Below are positions 48,674 to 58,323 of a stretch of 64,000 bases of DNA, piece by piece (the stretch's first letter is position 1; the number at the start of each line of letters is the position of its first letter). A program made the translations under genes and the position numbers. The notes under the pieces were generated by a model. The model was given only the letters and a program-made list of their open reading frames with translations. It had not been told where the DNA came from and did not search any database. Origin of the DNA: Alopecurus myosuroides (lineage: Eukaryota > Streptophyta > Magnoliopsida > Poales > Poaceae); contig CM054061.1 of the NCBI GenBank assembly GCA_028641055.1, forward strand, positions 62,967,904 to 63,031,903, in the 5' to 3' direction.

Positions 48674-48925
48674 CTAAGCTAAGATGAAATAGACTACAAG
48701 CACGGCGACGATGGTGAGCAAGAACGGTAGCTTGTAGGAGGCCTCCATCTTGTTCATCTTGTTCATCTGTTTCGACTGGTGGTCCCTCCACTTCGCAACC
48801 GCCTCGTGTCTAGTCTTGTATCCTTTATAGCAGTTGCCGCTGAACTTGTCGACCTGTGCTTTGCAGTCCTTCCACTCGTCATAGACTCCTGGAACCCGAC
48901 CCTCGAACACCACGTAGTACGTCAT
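48674..48925 (-). CDS. Small viroplasmin/RNase H1 N-terminal-domain protein with C-terminal membrane anchor
   Basis: 83 residues from the ATG at 48925, which sits exactly after a possible splice acceptor (tatatag|ATG). Residues about 2-46 (YYVVFEGRVPGVYDEWKDCK, then KFSGNCYKGYKTRHEAVAKW) match the small domain shared by eukaryotic RNase H1 N-termini and the viroplasmin family (PF01693), which binds RNA-DNA hybrids or double-stranded RNA. The last roughly 18 residues (PFLLTIVAVLVVYFILA) form a single hydrophobic segment ending at the C-terminus, as in tail-anchored proteins. There is no RNase H catalytic domain. It lies inside the inner CACTA, downstream of the transposase fragment on the same strand. 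It could be an accessory protein of the element, a captured host exon, or a terminal exon of a longer spliced gene. Confidence 0.65.
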   Translation of the reverse strand: MTYYVVFEGRVPGVYDEWKDCKAQVDKFSGNCYKGYKTRHEAVAKWRDHQSKQMNKMNKMEASYKLPFLLTIVAVLVVYFILA

Positions 48926-49014
48926 CTATATAGATAGACACAAAGCATATTAGTAAGTATAATGCAAAAAACAACTAAGGAAACAAAAAATAAACATCAA
49001 AGATATACAAACAT

Positions 49015-49215
49015 AAAGCTAGCTAGGCCTAAGTTAATTTAGAGCAAACTAATAGTACCTAGCTAGGAGTTTAGAGCTAACTAATAGTAGCTAGCTAGGC
49101 CTAAGTTTAGAGCAAACTAATAGTAGCTAGCTATGCCTAAGTTTAGAGCTAAACTAATATAGTAGCTAGGCTTATATAAGTTAAGCAATTTTTGTTAAAT
49201 AAACTAATAGTAGCT
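49015..49215. repeat. Tandem approximately 45-bp repeats in the inner CACTA
   Basis: Units of 'tagctagctaggcctaag' plus 'tttagagcaaactaatag' recur about four times with indels. They lie in the presumed intron between the 49233-49508 and 48674-48925 ORFs. Confidence 0.7.
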
Positions 49216-49232
49216 AGCTACGCACACCTCGA

Positions 49233-49472
49233 TCAACGATACCTCAACTGGAGCGGCGCCGGAAACGGCTTATATAGCTCCTTCGTCATCCACGACCTAC
49301 GATCAGCCTGCCGCTCTAGGCGTTCCTGGATATCCCTCTGGCATAACCCTATGGGTTGGTGCAAGGGCCCTCCCTTTTTGTTGACATCTTCAATGATTAT
49401 CTCCGACAACTTGACTTTGATGCGATGAAAATCTTGTATAAGATCTTCCTGTGAGATTTCCCCCGCCATTTT
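49233..49472 (-). other. Minus-strand ORF in the inner CACTA, function unknown
   Basis: Open frame read from an ATG near 49469 (MAGEISQEDLIQDFHRIKVK...), continuing LSEIIIEDVNKKGG and ending near 49233 with a possible splice donor (TTGAG|GTATCG). About 78 residues, hydrophilic, no recognised domain. It follows the transposase-associated fragment on the same strand and may be a middle exon leading to the viroplasmin-domain exon. Confidence 0.4.
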
Positions 49473-49491
49473 GTTGGACCAGTCTCGGAGT

Positions 49492-50271
49492 CTAGAAGGA
49501 TGATTCAAATTGTTTGCATCGCGGACAATCCCTTTGAGGTGATGGAGGGCATAGAAGGCCTCTTTCGTACTCCCCCCGATAAATTACACAATCATTGATG
49601 CAGGCGTGAAATTTTTCGTGAGGTAGGTCAAGAGGGCACACGACTTTCTTAGCCTCGTTGATAGTGCTTGGCAATGTGTTCCCCTCGGGAAGGCGATCGT
49701 GCCAGAATTTCAAGTTCTTGTTGAAGCTCGAGTCGGTCCATTTGTTTTGCGTCTTCATCTTCAGAGCAGCAAGCGTTACATGCAACCGCGTATCCTCGGG
49801 GCGGCACCCAGGAAACAACGGAGTCACCCCGTCTATCTCCATTTGCGCCAGTTTGGCTTTCTCCCTAGCTGCAGCTATGTCGTTGCTCGTCTCCTTAAGC
49901 AGCAGATCCTGAACATGAGAGTCCCGCAAGGCCGAAATTAGCGGGGTCTCCGTGTTCTCGCCTTCATCGTCATGTCGATCTTCTCCGCCGACATATCCTT
50001 CTTCATGATGATCTTGTTCGCCGTCATATCCTCGCTCGCCCTCCTCTTCGTGCACAACTTTTGCTGCCGGCGGTGCCACGTGGTTGCGGTCGTCAAAGAA
50101 ACCGCGTCTGAGAAAGTGCTCCTCCAATTGTCCGGAATCAGGGTCAATCCAGCGCACGAGTTTGCATGATCGACACGGGCATCTTATCTGCCGCCTGTTG
50201 CACCGAATCATGTCCGCCTTCGCGTCTTTTTTGTATCTAGCGATTCGAGCAGAGCTCATTTCTAGTACCAT
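49492..50271 (-). pseudogene. CACTA TNP2 transposase, N-terminal fragment (transposase-associated domain)
   Basis: Open frame on the minus strand, with the first ATG of the conserved part near 50271. It includes RCPCRSCKLVRWIDPDSGQL then EEHFLRRGFFDD, the Cys-rich transposase-associated domain (PF13963 type) at the N-terminus of plant En/Spm TNP2 proteins. An acidic His/Asp/Glu-rich linker follows. Then LPHEKFHACINDCVIYRGEY, the start of the TNP2 transposase core (compare the usual K-I-H-A-C-P-N-D-C motif). It stops at 49492, so the catalytic region is deleted. The element would need a transposase supplied in trans. Confidence 0.75.
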
Positions 50272-52203
50272 GGTTGCCTGCACAGACACATAGAGAGCAG
50301 AAAATTAGAACCACAACATGCATGCATAGTCGCCGGAAAAATTCGGCATGACCTCTCCTATAAGTAGGACATATGGGGTGCAAAAGTTTGCCGAAATGGA
50401 AGTGAATCAACATTTCGGCAAACATCCATACACCACCGCGCCCGCACGCGCGACAATCGATCGGTCCACCTGCACATGCATGACAAACACCCATACACAT
50501 CGATCGATGGCCACACAAGACATATGAACTTCCAACACTATACTCACCGAGTAGATTCGATACCGACACGAGCGAGGGAGAGGGAGGCACCGGAGTATAG
50601 ATGCAAGGTAATTAGACCCCCCCAACAACAACAAACTTCACCAACAATTATACATCGAATAAATAGGTTCACCTACCTAAAAAGGAGAACTAAATGTGTA
50701 AAAATAGAGTGGAGAGAAGGGGGGGGGGGGCGAGTGAGCAACATCCACTTGCAATGAAGTGAGTGGGGGGGGGGGAGAGAGGGGGCAGCCACCTTTATGT
50801 GCACAGTGCGCATATTTCTGTGGCGCACCTGTATGCTATTCTGTGGCGCACGGCACAGGTGCGCCACAGAAACAACATATTCTGTGGCGCATTGGGCAGG
50901 ATGCGCCACAGAATATGGTGTTTCTGTGGCGCACCTGTGCAGTGCGCCACAGAAGTTGCCCTTTCTGTGGCGCACGCGTCAGGGTGCGCCATAAAAATAT
51001 GGCCTCTGACACCCAACCCAATGATTGGTGTGGGCCCCGCACGCTTTCTGTGGCGCACGTCCACCACATGCGCCACAAAAATATGTATTTCTGTGGCGCA
51101 CCGCGCATGGTGCGCCACAAAATAATATTTCTGTGGCGCACCAGAGAGAGGTGCGCCACAGAATCCATTCCATAGAATGGCAATTCCCTACTAGTGCCGG
51201 TGCTAAAGGCCTTGGGCCATTTGCTGCGCGGAGGGGGGCCCAGGGGACAGATCCTTTAGAACCGGTTTGTATCACAAACCGGTCCTAAAGGCCTTGAGGC
51301 CATTTGCGGCAGGGTGGGGGGCCCAGTGGACAGGTCCTTTTAAAACCGGTTTGTATCACAAACCGGTGCCAATGTGCTTAGCTCAATGCTTTAGTATTCT
51401 AAGTGACCAGATCTCACCCGCACCCGCACCCACACGCACCCACACGCCGCCGCCGTCGCCAGTGTCGAGGAGGAGCAGAGCAGGTCGTCGCCCACTCCGT
51501 CGTCGTCGTCGTTGTTGATCCAGGTCAGCCCCTCTCCCTCCCATCCCCCTCCCTCCCATCCCCCCTCCATCCCAGCCCACTCCGGCCCTCCCGTCGTCGT
51601 TGTGGATCCAGAGGATGTGCGCCTGCTCCTGGTGGCCGCGGTGCTCCCGTCGTCGTGGATCCAGAGGAATGTTTGCTTTCTTTGAGATTCAGGATTCAGT
51701 GCTCTTATCGGATCTTTGTAGTGCATTATATCTCCAACATTTAATTTTCAATAATGCGTATTTCCATGACAAATCAATGGTCTATGTCCCCAATTTTCAT
51801 TCAGGGCCTGTTCGGAACACAGGTGCCTAAAACAAAGGAATAGGGTGGAATACGGGAATAGGAAAGGAACGTAAACGCAAAACTTAGGAACGAGAAACAG
51901 AGGAAATCCATAGCAACGAGCGTTCGGATCGATAGCATGTTCTGGAGTTTTTTATTTGGCTAAGCACCCATCACTTTTGTCTCCATCTCATTTATCCTTT
52001 TTTCTATCTGCGCTCAAACCCCATCATGCAATTAGAACACAGTAATCTGGTGGTACCACACACAACATTGTTTTTGGATATTCCAGTAAAGTAGATAACC
52101 TTTCTGCATTTGTTTTGTGATTGGTAGGTGCTGCCATTTGTCTTTGTTTTGTGATAGCTATGCTCCTCTAACCTCTATGTGTACTTTCTTAATTTAATAG
52201 AAC

Positions 52204-53242
52204 ATGGCTTGCGAAGTATGTCGGTCCCGATGTGTCCAAGGACGATTCACCGGGACTTCTTTTATGCTTCAGCTCCACGACGGTGACGTTGATTCGTTGG
52301 TAATTAACAATTCTTTTTATGTTAACTTGTTCTTTCGTTTTAATATCTAGCTTGAGACTTGTGTTTCTTAACAAAAGATTCTTTATATTTCTTTTTTAGA
52401 TTCTACCATGCAATATTCGCGAAGAGTTCAACGAGTTAGTTGGCAATAACGTGGATTTCAATGTTCACGGGACCACTTACATTCTTCGAGTGAAGAAAGA
52501 AAGAAAGAAGACCTACTTCTGCGGGGAACAATTGCAGGCTATCATCGCCAAGTACAATTTAAGCGGAGGTGATTACATTCACTTCTCTATGGAAGGACCG
52601 CAACCTCGTATCAAAATTCTGTATATGGGCGGGATTGCGAGCGAGGATGGCGGGAGTGAGGAGGAAATTGGGAACACTGAGGATGATATGGACACTAAGG
52701 ATGATATGGACGAGGAGGACCCATGGAAACGTGTGGTGGTTGCTCAAAGAGCGAATCTTAGCGAGCTTGAGAAGGACCGTGTCCTTCAGAAACTTGCCCA
52801 GATAGATAGCTACATTGGGTTCCCTTTCGTGCATCGCATCACCAACACTAACATCTCCAATGGACATGTCATGGTATGTTTCTTAACATTTTCTTATTCC
52901 TATAGTTGCTTATGTTATAATGTGGCCGGTATGTGACATTGTGCTTTTATTCTTTCTTGGAATTGTGTGTTCTAGAAAATACCTATGGCGGTAGCGGACA
53001 GTGCTGGCATAGAGCCCGGTACCATTGGAGTACGCCGTGGAGAATCAGGACATGTCACCGCAGTTCCGATCACTAGGGATAATGCTGATGGTCGCGTCAT
53101 CCTCAACTCTCAAGCATGGAGGCAGTTCCATTCCGCAAGAGTTAGTATGGAGGCTGGCCGAGCTATTCTGATCACCATGAGGAATAGTGACATCCCCAAC
53201 TTGGATATGATGATGGTCATCCACTACATCAGCCCAAATTAG
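52204..53242 (+). CDS. Two-domain B3-like (DNA-binding pseudobarrel) protein, three exons, inside a CACTA
   Basis: join(52204..52299, 52400..52873, 52976..53242), 278 residues, GT-AG introns, all phase 0. An additional 5'UTR intron is likely (donor near 51522, acceptor tttaatag at 52193-52200). Residues about 12-110 (FTGTSFMLQLHDGDVDSLIL, REEFNELVGNNVDFNVHG, KTYFCGEQLQAIIAKYNLSG) look like a B3-type pseudobarrel. An acidic linker (GSEEEIGNTEDDMDTKDDMD) follows. Residues about 190-275 (GHVTAVPITRDNADGRVILN, AWRQFHSARVSMEAGRAILI) look like a second one. B3 domains bind DNA in plant transcription factors. Catalytic or contact residues cannot be checked by eye, so the assignment is structural resemblance. 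The frame is intact, unusual for cargo in a decayed element. Confidence 0.68.
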
Positions 53243-53725
53243 AACAAATAATCATTTTCATCTGACTAGCTAACTCCTGGATTTATTAATTAGTAGTATG
53301 GTTCTTTTCGAGACTATGTCATTTTGAGACTATGGTATTTCTGTCATTTTGAGACTTATTTCTGTCATTTTCCTGTAATTCTGTTATTTTGGTTTCTTTT
53401 ATATTTTGATACAGCAAAACCATACCCCAGGCGAACAGAATACGGTACCCAAGGCGCATCTGTACCCCAGGCGCACAATGCTTGTTCGCCACAGGTAAAA
53501 GTATTACCCCAGGCGCACAAGGCATATTCGCCTGGGGTATGTCAACTTACCACAGTCGCATTTTACTATTCGCCTGGGGTAAGCCATTACCGCTGGCGAT
53601 ATGGTCCCAGGCGAACCGAAATGCGCCTGTGGTAGGCATTTTCTGTTCGCCTGGGGTAAGCTTTTCCCTAGTAGTGGAAGTTCACGATATATCCAATGTC
53701 CATGGCAACATCAATGTTGGAGACT

Positions 53726-54328
53726 CTATTCAGTCCAACGTGGATACTTGCCCTTGCGGTTGCCCGCTTCATCATTCTCTTGCACACGACGAGCTAGCTC
53801 ACGCTTTCTTTCCCGCTCCTCCTCACGAGCCCTCTCATCTTCACACTTCTTCTTCTCTTTCTCCAAATGTCGCGTTTCCATACGTTCATTCATCTTCTTT
53901 TTCCTCTCTTCGTCTTGGCGGTGCTCCTCCAAACGGCGTTTTATCCTTGCCTCGTTCCTATCGACCTCATTCTTGTAGTAGCTGCATTGAAATAGGTCTA
54001 TCCACTCGAAGTAGCTGCAAAGGGGCGGTGGCGACTACAAAGAGACAATAATCATTAACCATCTACAAAAATCTCCCGGGCAAACATGGATACATACCTT
54101 GAGACAATCATAGGTAGATTTCTGTTCTTCCTTGTCCAAAGCATAGTTGGGACAGAACCAAAATTTTCTTCCTCTTGTGTCATCCCAATCGTCGGATTGC
54201 TTGGCCTTGCAAATTTCTTGGCACCAACACTTGAGTGGATCTTCTTTAAGAGTGTCAATCGCATTCATGTGCTTGAACTTTGTCATGACTTTAAATTTGT
54301 GCCATTGTTGCGAACTTTGTAATGTCAT
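53726..54328 (-). CDS. GRF-type zinc finger plus coiled-coil protein, two exons, inside the MULE
   Basis: complement(join(53726..54034, 54098..54328)), 179 residues, one GT-AG intron in phase 0. Exon 1 holds a GRF zinc finger: CWCQEICKAKQSDDWDD, then GRKFWFCPNYALD, with its last Cys in SPPPLCSYFEWID at the start of exon 2. GRF fingers bind single-stranded nucleic acid in other proteins; in grasses this GRF-plus-coiled-coil arrangement is a frequent short ORF of transposon-rich DNA. The rest is a long charged helix rich in E, R and K (RRLEEHRQDEERKKKMNERM...), predicted coiled coil. The start ATG (54328) and first 19 codons lie within the right TIR. The gene appears intact. It may be MULE-acquired host sequence or element-derived. 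Confidence 0.72.
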
Positions 54329-54836
54329 GAACTTCGAAATTTATGTGAACCTTGCAATCTAATGTTGTGAACTGTATTCTTATGGTATTCTTTTTACAAT
54401 GTTACTACTCTCTGAATTTTATTTTTTCTGAGACTATTTCACTCGCAATGGCAAAACGGTTACAATTTCACCGTGTGGCACCCTGAGCAATGGAGCCACA
54501 CTTACCCTAGACTGGGGTGTCACACTTAAAAACTTTCTACCTGAGAGCAACCAAACGGGGTGGTTTCACTCTCAAGGTGTGGCACCCGGTATAACGGAGC
54601 CACGCTTCAGAGTGTAACTCCCCGCTAGCCGGCGCCACACTTACAAGCGTGCGTCCCATGCTGCCACGCTGGCCGAAAGTGTGACACCCCCATCTGGAGG
54701 GTCACACTGCATAACGTGGCACCCCCATTGCGGGCGCCACACAAAGTGGTTATTTTTGGAAATAGATTACAAATAGGTTTATTTTGTGCCGAAGATTAAT
54801 TTTGAGGTTATTTTTGTTAATGTTCACCACAACGAC

Positions 54837-55059
54837 AGAAAGATGCAGATGACAGGAAGATGCTCACAATAAATAAGATTAGATCGATATCAATCAACTG
54901 TACCAAGATAGTACCACTACTACTTGATAAATAATTTCGGTCAGGAAAATCTTCAGACGGAGAAGATCGTGCATGATAAACTAAAGCAGCTCCAAAACCG
55001 CGCGGTACGTGCGGTCAACTATGTCTAGAAAATGATAATAATGATGTAATCTACAAGTA
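54837..55059 (+). repeat. SOT promoter duplication, left unit (after the Mutator element)
   Basis: 'agatcgatatcaatcaac', 'gtaccaagata', 'atcgtgcatgataaa' and 'taaagcagctc' occur in the same order as in 60150-60250. The left unit's promoter is then interrupted by a Stowaway MITE (55060-55220). Confidence 0.8.
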
Positions 55060-55220
55060 CACCCTCCGTATCAAAATATAAGATGTTTTAGCATTTTGTA
55101 GATATAATGTATCTAGACATGTTTTAGTGTGTAGATTTATATGCATCTTACACTAAAACATGTCTAAGTACATATTGTCTAGGAAATGCTAAAACATCTT
55201 ATATTTCGATACGGAGGGAG
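55060..55220. mobile_element. Stowaway-like MITE in the SOT pseudogene promoter
   Basis: 161 bp, ends CACCCTCCGTATCAAAATAT...ATATTTCGATACGGAGGGAG, TA at 55058-55059 and 55221-55222. Inner arms pair ('gatgttttagcattt' with 'aaatgctaaaacatc'). It lies about 50 bp before the start codon of the pseudogene, where the intact copy has its TATA-like sequence. Confidence 0.92.
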
Positions 55221-55269
55221 TATACCTGAGGGAAGTACCGTTGCATTTGCACAGATCACACATCGATCA

Positions 55270-55690
55270 ATGGCCGCGTCTCCTGAACAAGACCACATGC
55301 TCGAGCTGATCTCCTCGCTCCCACTCTAGACATGGTGCCCGCCGTTCCCTCTCAGGCAATACGTCGACTTCTGGATGCCGAGCCGTTTCTCCCGGGCATC
55401 ACCGCGACACATGCCCGGTTCAAACCGGGGCGGTCGAATGTCATACTCGCCAGCTTCCCCAAGTCTGGCACCACCTGGCTAAAGGCACTCACCTTCTCCA
55501 CGCTCCATCGGGCCGTCCACCCGCCTCACGACCCCGACCACCCACTCTGCCGCCACAACCCACATGATTTTTTTTTAGGATACTCAAAAAAATCTCGTAC
55601 ATCTCAAAAACATTGGCGGTGCACATATGCTGCATTTCTACGTCTGAGCTATGATTTCTTTTGATTCTGAGTCTGATAAGTGATAATCCC
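55270..55690 (+). pseudogene. Cytosolic sulfotransferase pseudogene
   Basis: Starts at the ATG at 55270 (MAASPEQDHMLELISSLPL) in the same context as the intact gene, but codon 20 is TAG where the intact gene has GAG (Glu21). The following sequence is frame-shifted relative to it. A later open frame (55332 on) preserves the PAPS-binding loop region ([15 protein letters not shown]) and [10 protein letters not shown]. After CRHNPHDF the sequence jumps to the 3' flank of the gene ('ggtgcacatatgctgcattt', compare 61481-61500), so roughly 0.75 kb of coding sequence is deleted. Non-functional by stop, frameshift and deletion. Confidence 0.9.
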
Positions 55691-55699
55691 GGCGAGTCG

Positions 55700-58110
55700 C
55701 TCTTGTAATTAAATTCTGTTTTCTATACTAAAAAAAATCCTGGCAAGTCGTGCTTGTTGATTTTTTTTTCAAGGATAACGTATCAAATTCATAAAAGAAG
55801 GCAGCTTCTACAGTACCTTTTACTACTCAATTGAGAGGACTAGTATGAAATCAAACGGACGGCTCAGATTAAGGGGAGCAGATTAGGCCTAACAGGCCCA
55901 GGAAGCAAAGTGTATCAGGAAAAAAAAAAGCCCGGAGCCAACCTTGACACTTTGACACGAGAGAGCAAATCGACATGATATTCACACGCCGCCGCCTCCG
56001 GACGCCGCCGCCGCCGCCCCTACCTGACCCGCAGCAACCGTCTCTACCTCGCACACGCCCGAACACGCTGCCGCTCCCTTCACCTCACACACGCCCGAGC
56101 ACGCCGCCGCTGCCTCCACCTCGGTGTAACTACCCGACCTCAAACGCGGTCACCGCCTGGTTCCTCCGCCTGCACTCATCTCCAAGACCGGCAAGCCAAC
56201 CTGTCCGTGCTGTATACCGCCGGCTAAATCTCTGTCTAAGTCACGTGGTGGTACGTGTTCCCCTCCATCATCTAAACTCATGAACATTCGGTTAGTTAAA
56301 AGCAAAACTGAACCACACCACACAGATTCGTAAGATCATCATCTCAGTTTGCACTTGGCAATAGAATACTGGTAAGCAGCAGTTTCTGCGTCTTGCTAAT
56401 ATCTTTTGGGGTGCTCGTTTCGTTTTCCCTTCAGTAATTGAGTTGATGACTGATGAAAGCACAGTTATCCTTTTCTCGGGCCTACCCTGTGTTGTTAAGG
56501 TCAGAACTGAAAGCACAGTTAGTAACTTAGTATTGTTCAAATGAGATAGTTGCATTTTTGCAATGGTTGGTCAGGTCAGTACCCAAGTCCGCGATTCTCC
56601 ATAATCGTAAATTCTTGGCAACTTGGAAGCTCTTTTCCCCTTGACGTATCATCAATTGGTACCTCGTGGAGCAATAACTCAAATGAGGTAGCTGCAGTAG
56701 CAATGGTTGCCTCTCATGTTACCAAGTTATTTTGTTTGTTGGGGCCATGCCTAAATGCCCACGGATGGAATGCTTGTCAATTAGAGGTAACATACTTCAC
56801 AAATTTCCTTCAAGAAATAGCATGAACATATAACCTGTTGTACTTAGCTGTTACTAAATATGCATTCATTTATTTTCTTGTTTAAAAAGGTTGCATATGC
56901 TGACTCCATTCGTCCCGAGATAAAATATGGACAACCGCCATAGCTATTCATCTCATCGTTGATAGGGGAGATCCAGGCGTAGTGGTTGCTGATGGCCCCT
57001 CGAATTTGCTGAAGGTATGTCCTCTTCGTCGGCACGCAGACATCAAGAGATGCATATAGAGTGGGAAGCCTTCGTCCGCCAGACCATCCGAATGACGCTT
57101 ACGAACTCGGTTGCCCCGCCCGCTTCCTTGCTGACAAAGGGCATATTTGAAGCTAGCGATACTGTGCAACATTTACAGTTGGAGCGAGCAGTTGCTGCAT
57201 GGTCAGCGAGCAGGATGGCTAATCTCTTGGTCTCTGCCCCCATGATGTGATTTAATTTTTTTATCCGACGTTAGATGTTCGAGCATATTGAACTGTTTGT
57301 GATGTAACTTGTATTCCTGTAACCGAAAGATGCCAGTATGGTAAATGAAGATATATCATTTTTCTTATGTAAGATACATTTTTATCCGGTGAGTTTCCAA
57401 CTGAATCTGCCTGTTAATGAGCATGTGTCAGCTGGGCAGTTATTTTTCTTGCACCACGTAGCATGTGCTACAAATGCTTAGCGAGAGTTGAATCTACATG
57501 TGTCTGAGGTCGACCACTTCGTTATACAACCATATGAACACAAAACAACAATCATGTTAGCAGAATCCAGAATCTGACAAAAATGTCTGGTAACACGTAT
57601 AATACTTTCTTGTGTATTTACAAGGTAGAAACATTAAAATAACAAAAATTTAACAATGCTCTCTCTTCTGCCCCAAATGCATCTCTTACATACAGATACA
57701 CAAAGAACATATCAGTAATATCAGTAACTATTATGCAACACCACAGCCACATTTATCCCTGACAACCAGAGAATGGTCATCTCGAAAACACGTGAAAATG
57801 AATTGATAATGCAGGCACAATTATGCCGACACACTCCACCTGTTCATATTTTCCAATCAGTAACATGGACAGCAGGTGAGCTCATTCCGTAATCAACAGC
57901 ATCAGAAATGACGAAGGTTAGATAATGGTCATATCGCAAACGCAGCTGAGCTTTGCACGTTGAACATGCAGCAGAATTCAAGCATATTCTGCACGGGAAG
58001 CACTATGGAGTTTCTCCAGGAAATAATGATCTGATACCCAAGGCTCCTAAGGAACCAGACAAACAAGTTAGCACCTTTCATCCGGTTCAGAACTTCAAGG
58101 AGCATCATCA
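55700..58110. other. Spacer between SOT units; unassigned coding-like segments
   Basis: 55975-56225 is a Pro/Arg-rich plus-strand open frame with no domain. 56570-56800 and 57017-57250 are plus-strand open stretches with plausible splice borders (for example 'cagtcagtaccc' and 'aattagaggtaac') but no recognised family. This could be an unrecognised spliced transcript or non-coding RNA. I cannot support a gene model. Confidence 0.3.
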
Positions 58111-58323
58111 TCAATACCGGCACAAATCGCCTCGCACGGTGTCCTGGTTCTGTGAGAGTGGTCGCTCCGAGCAGCTCCCTCTCCATCTGGCGGCGAGTCG
58201 GCGGGGCCATGTTATGAAATCTGAACACTGAACCGGATGATGATATACGGGTGGATATTTTGCTGCGAAGGACTCGGCCTGCATTTCTTCCTCCCGGAAT
58301 CGCTTGACGAGCTTGGCCGCCAT
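58111..58323 (-). other. Short minus-strand ORF, possible first exon
   Basis: ATG at 58323 opens MAAKLVKRFREEEMQAESFA and continues AKYPPVYHHP. A GC-rich leader lies upstream (58330-58540) and a possible donor (CCG|GTTCAG) at about 58230. It looks like the first exon of a small spliced gene, but no downstream exon or family was recognised. Confidence 0.3.

Larger units (their letters stand above)
48144..51196. mobile_element. Inner CACTA element, non-autonomous, with TNP2-associated fragment
   Basis: Starts CACTAGTAGGGAAACC, ends GGCAATTCCCTACTAGTG, with the 3-bp duplication CCG at 48141-48143 and 51197-51199. Rejoining the flanks restores an 'acaaaccggtgctaaagg' motif of the host CACTA. The subterminal regions (48160-48410 and 50815-51170) are dense in alternating 'ttctgtggcgcac' and 'gtgcgccacagaa'. 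The interior encodes minus-strand pieces: a transposase-associated N-terminus (49492-50271), a downstream ORF (49233-49508) and a small viroplasmin-domain ORF (48674-48925). The bulk of the TNP2 transposase is missing. Confidence 0.94.
47719..53676. mobile_element. CACTA element carrying a B3-like gene, nested in the MULE
   Basis: Starts CACTACTAGAGATTTGCTTA and ends TTTTCCCTAGTAGTG (inverted: CACTACTAGGGAAAAGCTTA), with the 3-bp duplication GAA at 47716-47718 (read as g-a-a) and 53677-53679. Both subterminal regions (47755-47995 and 53425-53660) are built of 'accccaggcgaa'/'ttcgcctggggta' motifs. Interior 'accggtttgtatcacaaaccgg' motifs (48037-48143, 51197-51365) form a second motif class. 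It contains another CACTA (48144-51196). Without that it is about 2.9 kb. It has no transposase of its own, but one spliced gene at 52204-53242. Confidence 0.92.
47162..54827. mobile_element. Mutator-like element (MULE) with approximately 555-bp TIRs, invaded by a CACTA
   Basis: The left TIR is 47162-47715 and the right TIR is 54271-54827. The outer ends are GTGAAAATTAACAAAAATAA and, inverted, GTGAACATTAACAAAAATAA. Perfect 9-bp target duplication CACAACGAC at 47153-47161 and 54828-54836. The TIRs carry repeated 'gtgtggcacc'/'ggtgccacac' words. Removing the internal CACTA (47719-53676) leaves an element of about 1.7 kb whose only gene is the minus-strand GRF-zinc-finger gene at 53726-54328. 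No MURA transposase is present, so it is non-autonomous, with the structure of a Pack-MULE. It lies in the upstream region of a sulfotransferase pseudogene. Confidence 0.92.

Noticed and set aside
48160..51170. CRISPR-like look of regularly spaced short repeats ('tctgtggcgcac')
   Set aside because: The repeats alternate in orientation, have variable spacing and lie at both ends of a CACTA element with a target duplication: subterminal transposase-binding repeats in a eukaryotic genome.
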